DNA of 22,772 bases from positions 1 to 22,772 of the forward strand of contig JASNJN010000466.1 in the NCBI GenBank assembly GCA_030180075.1, given 5' to 3'. Positions 9,590 through 20,020 of this stretch are shown here, one piece after another; position 1 is the first letter of the stretch; the number at the start of each line of letters is the position of its first letter. A model generated the notes under the pieces. It did not search any database. It was given only the letters and a program-made list of their open reading frames with translations, and was not told the DNA's origin. Made by a program: the position numbers and the translations under genes. Source of the DNA: Mikrocytos mackini. Its lineage: Eukaryota; Endomyxa; Ascetosporea; Mikrocytida; Mikrocytiidae.

Positions 9590-11920
9590 TAGGGCACCCC
9601 AAATGCATAATTACAATAGTGATATATAATCTGTATTTGTTTATAATATAAAATATATGTGAATATTGTACCATATTGAACGCTTACTGGTAAGTTATAG
9701 ACGTCGTGTTTTGTCATGTTGCATAAAACGTCACTTTTTCGAAAAATAAATTTTAAATTTGCAAAATTTCAAAATTTTGACTCAACTAACTATGGCGGGA
9801 AGTTAAGCTCATTCTAAGACAACAAGAAACACGAAATAACACTACAAATGATTATTGTGCTTAAACATACAATACATTTCCCTATGAACGCTATCAGGTC
9901 TTACAAAAAGAATTACAATTTTGGCGATGGTATAAACTTTAGAAATGCACTGACTTGAACTGCGTATACTCAAAACCATTGACTGACAATGAAGAAGTAG
10001 GCTATGGTTTGCTAGATTAACGTTCAAATTAACACTAGAGCGCAGATTTCAATCATTAAGAACGGAAAGGCTACAAGACATTAAACTAACAATCAAATTA
10101 CTATGAAAGATTTATATATTTGAAATAGGCTAGTTCGATATTTAAAAAGGGATTAAAACACACTCAAATGATTTATAGAAAACAAGGACGTAAAGTATAA
10201 AGAGCGAAATAGAGATTTTTTGGTAGGTGGAGAATCAACACGAGGAAGAAACAAAACATTAATAACTTTTCAACAAATGATTGAAATTAGGTCATATTAT
10301 TCAACGACTTTAAAGAAATGAACAAGGGAAGTAAGGCACCAAGTAAGTAAATATAAATAATATTACATCGGAATATATAATATATATATGAAAGGGTCGG
10401 TTAAAGGTTTTTATACAAAAGTTTTAAACCAACTTATATTTTTAAATAAAGTTGTGGCATATTTGTTATAAGTTGCTAAATTAAATATGAATTTTTTGAG
10501 AATTAATTAAATATATTATATTATACTATATTGTTTCGCATACTTATTTATTTGTTTTTAAGTAAAGAATTAACCATAGGCACTGGTAATAAACAGCGAT
10601 TATCGTGTGGCATATAATCCATAAGTAAATAGAAACTAATAATATGCGAAATCTAAGTTCTATCTTCCTTTTAGTTTCATGCTTTTTAAGTTTGCCTTCA
10701 TGATTTCGCCCTATCTCTATTTCCACACATACCTTCCTGGCCCAAGCCAATGCTTGATTATCGTGTTAAATACTGTACATGAAATATCTGTTTATTCCCT
10801 GGGTTCTTCTACAGAAAATATGAACATAGAGGTAAGTTTTCTCATTATTTAAATTACAATGTCCCTAGACTACTTCCACTTATCAAACAACTCACATGTT
10901 TATAGTGACTGAGTGCTTCAAGTATTTACGATTCTAGAAGTTGATTAACAGGTTCTGGTTACTATAGAGTCGCGGGAGATTTTTACGAAAGTTGTTTGTT
11001 CTTTTGTAACAGTCAATGGGAGGAGAAATAGACATGTTGTCAGGCCGAGAAAGATTACAAGTTTGTAAGAATGTGCAACCAAGAGAAGTGCATCAATGAA
11101 TTTTTTATACTGTGGATTTCCACAAAGAAAAGCGAGTAATTTAGAGATACATTAGATGGTTGGTCTTCTGAAAACTCCTCATGTTGGTTTGCACAAAGCA
11201 AATTCGGTTGTGGTATAAGTCTATGGCACGAATAGTTAAAGTTGGATGATGTTTTTGCCATGTAGAACACATGCTTCGGTTGATACATAATCTGATATTT
11301 CTTATTCTATCTATACCCTGACAACGCTCTGTAAGATGGCTAATAGAATCTGGGTTTATATGTAGAAGGAAAGTCATTTTGTCTAGAATTTATCTTTTGT
11401 TTTTCATTTTTATCTTATATTTTTTATTTCCACCGTTAGTTAAATGTTTAAAGCATGTTTTCGACAATATAAGAAACAAAAACACTAGAATACCCTTGAA
11501 TGAATAATCTCGGATGGTATTTAATAATTTGTTATAATTTTGTATGAGTAAAGGAGTTACGTATATTCCCATGGTTTAATATCGATTACAAGCCATTATT
11601 TTGTATTGAATAAATGATGGTAATGTTTTCACGCGTTCAAAATGCATTAATGAAGTCATTTCGCCGATTTTCCCAAAATATATAATAGAATAAATTAAAA
11701 TTAAAACTCAATAATTTTAATTAAAAAACACATAAAATTGTTGGAGTTTATAATAATTTGTAGATATCTTAAAAAAAACAGTGTAAAAATATGAATTTGT
11801 TAAAATATTCGAATCCCAACAACAATTTACGAGCCATTTTTAAATGCATAAAACGTCATAAAATGGCAAAATTTAAATGCATAAATTGCATTTTATTATG
11901 CAAAAAAGTGGGGTGCCCTA
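9590..11920. mobile_element. 2331-bp non-autonomous hAT-like element inside the MULE gene
   Basis: CTTATCAC occurs at 9582-9589 and 11921-11928, directly flanking the segment. The ends are perfect 12-bp inverted repeats, TAGGGCACCCCA. Both subterminal zones share GCATAAAACGTCA-like and AAATGCATAA words (for example near 9722 and 11846). The 8-bp duplication and the TAGGG start (YARNG type) fit hAT. The MULE protein resumes across it: ...ILSVIS on one side and EEKIESYK on the other. Several frames of 60-80 codons exist inside, mostly on the minus strand, but none shows a known domain or a consistent coding pattern. It is much longer than an ordinary MITE, so it may carry captured or decayed sequence. 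Confidence 0.9.
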
Positions 11921-12090
11921 CTTATCACCGATAATATCCTATCTTTTAGAGCCTCAATGTCCTTGTATATATATTTCAGTTTGTTTGTATTGGATTCTTC
12001 GATTTGGTCGGAAAGAGAACTTAGAGTTTTTTTAATATTACCAATAGCTACAGTCGGAGGGTATTCTGTAGCTTTTAATCGTACCGAAAT

Positions 12091-12427
12091 TAGATATTGG
12101 ACACTTGAAAAATGTACGAATATTCGAAGCACGATTTTTGAAGGAGACGAATATTCGAAGAAACTTCGGAATTTTGAAATGTCTTAATATACTGAAAATT
12201 TCAAAATAAATTTATTTTTAATATCGATTTATTCATTCTGGTTTTAAAGTCTAAATTTTGCATAATTTTTTCAAATAAAAAAATCGACGAATATTCGAAT
12301 ATTTTTTGAAATTTTCGCAAAATTTGAAATTATTTTCAAAAAATCTTCGGAAAACGAATACCAGAAATCCGATTTTTGACGAATATTCGAAGTTTTCCAA
12401 AACGAATATTCGTTTGTCCAATCTCTA
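12091..12427. mobile_element. 337-bp hAT-like MITE inside the MULE gene
   Basis: ACCGAAAT flanks it at 12083-12090 and 12428-12435. Termini read inward are TAGATATTGGACA and TAGAGATTGGACA (12 of 13 identical). The palindrome CGAATATTCG occurs about five times, near both ends. Element plus duplication is 345 bases, a multiple of three, so a chance open frame from the MULE runs straight through the element. Removing it joins EKAISV to RLKATEY. There is no coding capacity of its own; it must have been moved by a hAT transposase encoded elsewhere. Confidence 0.93.
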
Positions 12428-13617
12428 ACCGAAATAGCTTTCTCACCATATACATTCTTACATTTGTCTATTTTGCCGTGCAAAGGTTCCGTTCCCCCAA
12501 TCCTTTTGTATTGATTGATTTTAATTGCGTGAAATCTTGAAACCAAATGAATATGACAACAAAGCTCTTTCTTATATAGATTCTGACGGCATGTACAGGT
12601 GTAGTTGTGATGGCAAATGCAACATTTCATACACAAAGGTAAACACCTATGGGAGCAATCTGATGTCACTAGTTTCACTGTATAACGCCCATATTTGAAT
12701 GTATTATCTAACAGCATTTCTACCTTATGTGTATCCATGTCTTCACTCGTTGTATGGTGTTTACGTGCAATTTTATAACGATAGTTATTAAATCGTCCCA
12801 ATTGAACATTTTTCCCAGTGTCTACTTCTAGTTGTGTAACATTTTCAAGAATCTTTTCCGTTAGCTGTATCAAGGAACTTCTACAGTTCCATTTTAAGTT
12901 CACGCGTTTGAAAGACATAAACCATGATTTGGCGAAGTTATTAGTATTGGCATTGGCTTCTTTTCTGTAACACATTCCCCATTTTTTTGTATTTTTAGTA
13001 TAATTCTTTTCGAAATATGAATAGAAAGGGACACTTATTTCTTTAGCCGTGTCTAGAAATGTACTTAAGAATGTTTTAAAATCGTTCTCTTCGGCTATAT
13101 TTTCGAGGTTTCTAAACATATTGATTATTTTCTGTCTATCGGTTTTAGTTTTGATATAAGCCTCTATTTTTTTAATGACGGCTTTTTGAAATGAAAATAA
13201 CAAAACAAGTATTCGCCTGCGCCATTAAAAACTCTGTTCCATGAATTGAAGAATCCATGATAGAGATCCGACATAAAATGCTTAGGTCTCTTATATCCTT
13301 CAACCAAGCATTTAAATTTACGAAAACAGCTTTCCAACACTGTTTCCTTTTCTGTGTTGGTTATCATGAATAAGAATGGAACGGCCGTCTGGTGGTCGTT
13401 TATCACGAATCCTACAGTTAATAAGAATTTAAATCATTAGTAGAAAACGTTGTGTCGAAATGTATGATATTAGACGAGTACTTTAGGAATGAATTTATCA
13501 TAAAGTTTGATGCAAAGGCTTCAAGAAATACATCCTTTCTCAATAATATATCGTCACTTTTCATAAGGAAATTATGTGATAATACGCTGATAATCTCTTT
13601 TGTATTGGCTTTGTAGT

Positions 13618-14014
13618 TAGAGTTTCCCCTCGATTCGGCTCGAGGCGAGTACTCGCTCCGAGTTGAGACAAAATTCAACTCGAACTCGACTCGAATTAGA
13701 GGTCGAGCTAAGTATGCAAAATATTTTATAGAAACTTGTAGATTTACTACCAAAATATAGCAACTGGTTACAACAAAATTTTGGTTAAAACAATAAAAAG
13801 CAGCAAAATTGTAATTTTGAATGATATTTTAGTAAAATTTCATATTTTTGGGATTTTTCGAATTTGCATTTTGACGGTTGTTTTAGTTATTATCCTATTT
13901 TCTTTATTTTTACAATTTTATTTGGAAAATAACTCGCTCGAAATACTCGACTCGGTATAAAATCACAGACTCAAAACTCGAGTAATTTAACAACTCGGAA
14001 CTCGTAGAACTATA
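13618..14014. mobile_element. 397-bp hAT-like MITE with ACTCG/CGAGT-rich ends inside the MULE gene
   Basis: TTTGTAGT flanks it at 13610-13617 and 14015-14022. The termini, TAGAGTTT and TATAGTTC read inward, match imperfectly. Both ends are dense in ACTCG and its complement CGAGT: about ten copies in 13630-13710 and about eight in 13930-14006, around an AT-rich core. Element plus duplication is 405 bases, a multiple of three. Removing it joins FIDYK to ANTKEIISVL in the MULE. The weaker terminal match suggests an older insertion or looser ends; the duplication itself is perfect. Confidence 0.88.
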
Positions 14015-14180
14015 TTTGTAGTCTATAAATATTTTGAAATCTTCCAAATCTCCAGAACTTGAAGTTCCGAACTGGTTATTTATTCGAAATTTCAAAACAT
14101 GCAACCAATTTTTACTTATAGTATGGCTCTTCTGTAAATTATTGAGATCTGTTTCTCTGGTTATATCGGCTGGAATCTTG

Positions 14181-14270
14181 TTTCCCACACTTTCTTCCAT
14201 TTCCCACACTTTCTTCCAATTCCCACACTATCTTCCAATTCCCACACTATCTTCCATATCCCACGATCGT
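14181..14270 (+). repeat. Left subterminal tandem array (about 18-19-bp unit, five copies)
   Basis: Units close to TTCCCACACTTTCTTCCAT repeat with small changes (CTTTC or CTATC, ending AT or AAT). The inverted counterpart is at 14867-14951, so the array is a feature of the element ends. Confidence 0.9.
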
Positions 14271-14866
14271 CCATTTTAGCATGATTGCTGGCGGTTTTAT
14301 GGTGTTTCACACATCCTAACCGATGTATGACGATATTTCCCAGAGACTGAGACTATTTTGATCTGTTAATACGAAAATCCACACTATATTCTTGGATATT
14401 ACGAGCAATTTTCCAATTTTAAAAATTTTTAAATTTCAGGAATTATATGCATATTATTGTGTAAAATCAACTTCCCAGCTTTCATAACCTAATATATTTG
14501 TAAAAATTTTCAAAAATTATCTTGAAAATTTAATATAATTTGTTCCCACGTGCCATATTTAGTGATAAAAATCAACTTAAAAGTCATTGTAATGTGCGTA
14601 CGTAGTCGGTTATTCAACCATGTAAATATGCTTATATTTATTCATTAAACAGATAATATGCAATAATTGACCAATATTCAAAGTATTTTGTTGTTCGTAA
14701 GACTCGGAAAAAAAACCAAAAAACCATTTTTTAATTTTGCAAAAACTATACTAGAGTACTCACTGAAAATGTTAAATATGCACAATATGGGGCTAATGTG
14801 AGTACGTAGCCATGGGATGGCATTATTTTCCGTATTTCTGGTAAAAATCATGATAAAATTGATCTG

Positions 14867-14951
14867 AGTGTGGGGTATGGAAGAAAGTGTGGGAATCGGA
14901 AGAAAGTGTGGGAAATGGAAGAAAGTGTGGGAAATGGAAGAAAATGTGGGG
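14867..14951 (-). repeat. Right subterminal tandem array, inverted copy
   Basis: About five units of ATGGAAGAAAGTGTGGGAA, the reverse complement of the left array. An open frame of the MULE reads through it and appends a low-complexity tail, an artefact of the insertion. Confidence 0.9.
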
Positions 14952-15595
14952 TGACGATTTATAGCCGGTTATATTTGTATAGATAGTGTGTATTGGAACT
15001 CCTTCTCGAATCCGTTTTTTAATATTTTGTATGAATGTGCTTGGGATCTTTAATTTGGCCAGATTTTGTTCGTGGTTGTGTTTGAATGTGTATTGGACTT
15101 TATAGTAGTACTCAGCCAGTCTATTGATTTTAATAATCACAGGACACTTAACTAACAGGCTCCTATGGTCATTACATTTATATACGGATACTTTACGAAT
15201 TTCATCGAGCTGTTTAGAATATTGCAAAGTTAGTGTCTGGTTATTTGTTCTCAAGTTAGTATTCAAAAATCGATTCAGTACGTAATCCGAATGAAAATAT
15301 GTTGTTGATAATGGGGACTTAGGTTTGATGGGAATAGATGTATTTGCTTCATTTTTAATCAATACTTTATGTAATTCGCCTTTAAAATGTTTTCGTGTAG
15401 TTCTTAAGGTTTGTTATAGGAATTTGCCGACGTGATTAAGTATTTGGCACGTATCAAATAAAAATTTTCTTGGACAGGTGTTAAGGTTGAAATGAAGTGT
15501 ATTCAAGCGGATCTCGGTCACAAATAGATTCTTTTCCGGCGGGATTGGTTGGGCAAGTTTGTTGGATCTTTTTTCTGTTCAAGGAGGTCCTCCAT

Positions 15596-16005
15596 AAGAT
15601 TGCTGGAATTTAAATTTTGAAAAAGTATTAGGCATTTATATACCAACCAGCAGCTTTGACCACTACAAAAAACATACAACGCGTTTATAACAACATCAAA
15701 ATCTATATGTCGTGTTGAAATAATGTTTAGAATAATAAACTTTGTATTTCACTAAAACCAACACCAAGTGTTTAAAAGCTAAACAAATGACATATTGTTA
15801 GACATCTTTTCTATAATACAATATATATACAATAATTTGAATTAAAAATCATAAACAAAAAAATAAAAATCTTGGATTTGTAATTTAATCATAAAGTTAT
15901 TCTGAATAAAATCAGTAGAGCTGATGTGTGTGTTGCTTTAAATGAATGTACATATATGTGTATCTTGTAAATCTGGGCAAGAAATAAGCGAGAAAATGAA
16001 CTTGA
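15596..16005. other. AT-rich spacer between the two head-to-head MULE pseudogenes
   Basis: No gene is recognised. The interval lies upstream of the minus-strand MULE start (15595) and upstream of the plus-strand MULE fragment, and would contain 5' flanks and terminal repeats if any survive. A GTTAGAC word near 15800 has an inverted partner at 8972. Confidence 0.35.
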
Positions 16006-16036
16006 AAATTCCCTGTGAAAAAAGGCACAGAATTAA

Positions 16037-16605
16037 CCCAATGACTGCGGCATGGTCAGTATACTGACTATTGTCATTTCGCTTGATTGCGGTATGGTCA
16101 GCATATTGACCACAATGACATCCGTTTGACTGCGACATGGTCAGTATTCTGACCATACCTGAATTATAAATTTTTAATTATTTTCTGTGCACAATATAAT
16201 TTTATTTTATTTTATTACAATATTCTAAAAAGGTAATTTTAGACATGTTATATTAAATTGAAATGGTTTGGTGTTGTGCATCGGAAATAAATTTTTAAAA
16301 AATTTTAAATGTCTAAAGAAATTCCTATCTACATAACTTCGACCATTATTATTCAAAATCGATCCATTAATTATTCGTTTGTTTAAATATATCACTGTAA
16401 ACGGAAAATTGTATAATAACAACATTAATACCGAATTTTATAACAAATTAAATATTTTCCAGTTTTAAATCAAAACAATAAAAATTTACCAAGCGTCAAT
16501 AACANTTTCTATATAAATTATATATATNTNTNTATTATAANTAAAAAACAGATATCCATGGTAGAATGTGATATGAATACCTAGATTCGCGACGCAGTCA
16601 ATGGG
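16037..16605. mobile_element. 569-bp piggyBac-like MITE at a TTAA site
   Basis: TTAA flanks it at 16033-16036 and 16606-16609. The ends read inward are CCCAATGACTGCG and CCCATTGACTGCG, 12 of 13 identical. TTAA duplications with CCC-starting termini are the hallmark of piggyBac elements, which excise precisely. Removing element plus one TTAA joins the MULE fragment in frame (GTE-LKNTAF). The left side carries three palindromic subterminal units; the core is AT-rich with some Ns. No transposase is encoded. Confidence 0.88.
16041..16154 (+). repeat. Three palindrome-bearing subterminal units in the piggyBac-like element
   Basis: Units begin at about 16042, 16085 and 16127. Each reads TGACTGCGGCATGGTCAG or close to it, followed by a short AT centre and CTGACC. 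Each contains a GGTCAG...CTGACC inverted repeat. A single partial unit is at the right end, so the element is asymmetric. Confidence 0.8.
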
Positions 16606-17360
16606 TTAAAGAATACTGCTTTTAGAGATTTGAATATGATGCAACGAGCTTTCATTAAATCGCTATTTATCAAATCATATGAAGCATTTAAGAGGAAATA
16701 CAGTGAATGCGCAGGTTTTGACGAATTCATAAGATATTTCGACTCAAACTACATTGAAAAAGATATAAATTTTATGAAGGGTCATATCTGAACATCCCTA
16801 AGACGAATAACGCGTTGGAAGGATTTAATCGCGTTATAAAGGCTGTTCATTTCAATTATACAAAGAATTCTATGCAAAACTTAATTTTGAAATTGGGACG
16901 TGTTTTATGTCTAAAAGAGGAACAACTGTTGGATTTGAATTTTACTTTAGAAGAGAGAATGGTTTACAAAAAGAAATATAACTTATGTTTCAACAGTCAC
17001 TTGTTAGGGAATCAACAAACCATTTTTTACTACTTAGTCTATGAAGGGAATGAAGATGAGTTGGAAGTTTCCTGTGAGAGAATAAAAGAAATACTTTTCG
17101 GAAATGATGCCTTTTATAACTTTAGAGAATATATCTGTCTGTTGAAGAAAGCATTTGTCATTTATGATGCATCCAGTCTTGGACGTTGGGAGAGTTTTTA
17201 TTGTAGCTGCCGAACTTACAAAATAACGAGGCGTTGTGACCACATTCAATATATAGCCGTCTCTATTCTGAAATTATCTGATCTTCGATTTGACTTAACA
17301 AAAAACACCAATAAAAGGAGGAGTATCATTCCGGGGAACTCATTGTTAAGGGACAATTAA

Positions 17361-20018
17361 GCATTAATAATTAAGTTTCTAATAAGATTTTAGACTGTTT
17401 ATACTTTCGTATTTATTTAATTAATTGATTAATTTTGTAATCTACTATAACTCTACTTTCTTAAATAGGAAAGTGAATCATCATTTGTAACTTATCAATC
17501 CGCCAAAGTTTAACTTTGATTTAATCTATATTGAAATAGTTTCTTTGATTGTCTTTGTGTTGAATTATTATCCAATAGCTTCAAAATTAAGTAAACTTCA
17601 AGAAATAGTACCTGTTGTAATTGCTTTTATTAAGTAATCATTTTCATTTTAGAAGCATTGAAATCAAGTTATAGTGGCCGTATAGTACTCACATGGACGT
17701 TCTGTATTAAGCTTTCCATACACATGAATATTTGCTGCTTTAGAAATTCCTTATCAAGTTGAATCATATTATACCCGATATAATTTTTGATTCCAAGTCT
17801 ACTTAATGATGCCTTTACTACATACAACGATAATTGGTTTGGGTATACTTCTATTTTAAGTGTTTCTCAATCTATAACGTCCGAATATACTCGTATTACA
17901 ATCTTCCTTAACTCTACAGTCAAATCTGTTTTATAGGTAATCTATGTTTAATATACCTACGCATTTAAAAACTATACGTAAAGGATTCGTTCACATTTAA
18001 TCAGTAGGTGTATCTATGACAGATTTCATATTTATTTGCCTATTTGTAATATATATGAGAATTTCTTGTTTATCCTTTGAATAAATTTATATCATCAAAT
18101 TTTAATGTTTTGAAGAATACTCTGATGGAATATATACACATATGTCGATTATATGCAAGTGATTCCTATAGTGGTATGTGTGGCTGAAAGAGCTTGGTTG
18201 TGGTAATGGAAATGGCCAGCTTTGTCTCTAAACCCGCGTATTTCAGAGTAAATACTTTTAAAATGTAAATAAATCTATTTCCCTCTTTCCATCGCGATAC
18301 ATCTTCTGTGTGTTATTAAATGCTATCATGGGTTTTTTATAAATTTTAAATACTGAGGAAATATCGACCACACACATATCCAAGCGAGATCCTAATACAA
18401 GAAAACAATAATGGTAAGTAGAAGATACCCCGACCACTGCTTATTCAAGATGTGGCCTTCATTTCATCTTAAATTATCAGGACGAAAAAAAACTCATCTG
18501 CTTCTCTTTACAAAGCATTAAACACATATAAGGGACAATAAGGTCGTATGTTAATAAGTCCCGTAGCATAAATAGGGGATATTATCTTATACAGTTTTTA
18601 CATCAAATATGAAGAAAGGATTTATTCGGTCTATATTCACTACTTATAATCAGTAATAAAATCTATAAAAGATGTCGGAAATTTAAGAATGGGCATAAGC
18701 ACGTATAGTTAAGCTCGGTTCTAACTGTAATTGTTGAATTGTAATAACTGAATGGTGAAAAAAGAAAATTAAATAGCGATCTAACTAGTGTTTTACTTGT
18801 GAACAGTAATATTACATCTCCAACCTGAATAGTTTTTGATTAAATTTTTTGTGTATAGACTGAATCCGTGTCGCTTATAACCATTTTTCATTATTCAGCT
18901 AAAATTTGCCAAAACAATGTTAAAATGAACCTTATAAACTGCTAAATGACTTCAGAATATGATTTATATAAGTATAGTCTGATATATGTATGTGGGGATG
19001 TATGGTGTTCGGGCTGCGTATATATTAATATTTTAATTCTTTGATAAGGAGACTTTTAGTTTGAAAATAAAACAGCGTATCTCTATTTATAAGAACTATG
19101 TTTAAAATAGAGACTTTGTTTTAGATATATAAAATATAAATAATTGATTTTGAAAATATAAAAAATTAAACGCAATAGCTATCGGAGGGATTGTTTCTTA
19201 ATGTTTTTTGAATGCTTGGTGTGTAAAGTTAAATCACAACACATACCACGCATCCCAATCCCATTACAATACAACGACTAAAATTTTACAAATTTTAAAT
19301 TTTCAAACTAACTAACTTAAATGACAGTTATTGACAAGGGAAGCTATTCGCATTAACAGTAACTCGGCGGTAATCTATACAACGCCTACATTGTATTTGT
19401 ACAACCATGTAAACTTTCTAGGTGTCTTTATGTTCTTGTTGAAGTAAGTTCAAAGCCAAATCATATTTTAAAAGTAAAAGAATGGACAAATAAGTATAAA
19501 GATAGATAACAAAGGAAATAAAGATATTGAACAATGGCATACTAAGTCAAGTTGAAAGGAACTACAAAAGAAATGAAACTAGGACGAAATAGCTGCTCCA
19601 ATTAGAAAGGGAATGATAGCTATAAAGAAGGTTATTCTATATATTAACCAATTAAACAGATGGATGCTAAGAGAATGGCTGATTGCGTTTACCAGGACAG
19701 AAATATAAAGATAACAACGACAATACAAAAGCAGTACCAAATAACACCATTAAACACAGCAATTGAACCGCAAAGTATAAATATAAACAATTGGAAATTT
19801 AGGAAGAAAATGAAAACGGAAATTATGATTTAGCAAATATGAAAATATATTAACTTTAAAAGAATTTGAAAAACATTATGATTTTCAGATATTTTTTATT
19901 TGCTATCTAAATAATTATTAATATAGTATCGTCATTTATTAATTTGTGTTAATTTTATCATTTAAATTATATTCGAACTTGTAAATTATTTCATGTGTAA
20001 CGTTTAATAAAACATAAT
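17361..20018. other. 2.7-kb AT-rich interval without a recognisable gene
   Basis: No frame longer than about 60 codons has coding character on either strand. About 17400-18400 is pyrimidine-rich on the plus strand, while 19440-19860 is purine-rich, an opposite strand bias. No tRNA- or rRNA-like segment is visible. No convincing terminal repeat with target duplication was found, although more non-coding element sequence may be present. Confidence 0.35.
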
Positions 20019-20020
20019 TA

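Larger units (their letters stand above)
14167..14966. mobile_element. 800-bp non-autonomous element with CCCACACTTTCTTCC arrays inside the MULE gene
   Basis: GGTTATAT flanks it at 14159-14166 and 14967-14974. The ends read inward are CGGCTGGAATC and GGCTATAAATC, so the edge is ambiguous by one base and the duplication may be 7 or 8 bp. Inside each end lies an array of about five units near TTCCCACACTTTCTTCCA, in inverted orientation. Removing 808 bases puts the two flanking frames in register and joins HTIYTNIT to RETDLNNLQ. The TIR does not look like hAT (no YARNG start). Merlin-like (GG start, 8-9 bp duplication) or another superfamily is possible. Confidence 0.87.
9242..15595 (-). pseudogene. 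Mutator-like (MULE) transposase, split by four nested DNA elements and several point lesions
   Basis: From an ATG at 15595 (MEDLLEQKKD) to TAG at 9242-9244, about 819 codons remain once the insertions are discounted, normal for MULE transposases, which cut and paste DNA with 9-bp duplications. An N-terminal FLYWCH/WRKY-GCM1-like finger, C-x9-C-x21-H-x-H, lies at 15072-15176. Catalytic D1 is in HFDTTF (codon 13454-13456) and D2 in FMSDLYHGF (13266-13268), followed by a FCYFHF box. The third acidic residue is replaced: NTNNFAKSW has Lys (12928-12930) where relatives have Glu. A SWIM finger C-x-C-x9-C-x-H lies near 12545-12595, and a PHD-like C-x2-C-x4-H-x2-C...W-x-C-C near 9245-9355. Frameshifts lie near 15520, 15420, 13430 and 13190; in-frame stops are TAG (9482-9484) and TGA (9404-9406). 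It cannot make an active enzyme. Confidence 0.92.
16006..17360 (+). pseudogene. C-terminal fragment of a second MULE transposase, split by a piggyBac-like element
   Basis: Only the C-terminal part of the DDE domain and the SWIM finger remain. After discounting the insertion the frame runs from a TGA (16003-16005) through KKGTELKNTAFRDLN. A frameshift near 16770 in an AATTTTA run leads to GSYLNIPKTNNALEGFNR, where Glu (codon 16818-16820) is the third catalytic residue, intact here. The SWIM finger is CSCRTYKITRRCDH (C-x-C-x8-C-x-H) near 17200. The stop is TAA at 17358-17360. The first two catalytic Asp and any N-terminal finger are missing. There is no PHD-like finger downstream, unlike the neighbour, and sequence similarity to it is low, so this is a different MULE family. 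Opposite orientation rules out simple tandem duplication. Confidence 0.88.

Noticed and set aside
9842-11572. Frames of 60-78 codons inside the 2.3-kb hAT-like element
   Set aside because: No domain, inconsistent frames and no coding pattern; at this AT content such frames are expected by chance.
9582-14974. The gaps in the MULE gene as spliceosomal introns
   Set aside because: Each gap is bounded by an exact 8-bp direct repeat and all have terminal inverted repeats. Consistent GT...AG boundaries are absent, and the length classes fit MITEs.
17671-18173. TATAGTGG occurring twice about 495 bases apart, as if an 8-bp target duplication
   Set aside because: The segment between has no matching inverted termini (CCGTATAG versus GGAATCAC read inward), so the repeat is best taken as chance in AT-rich DNA.
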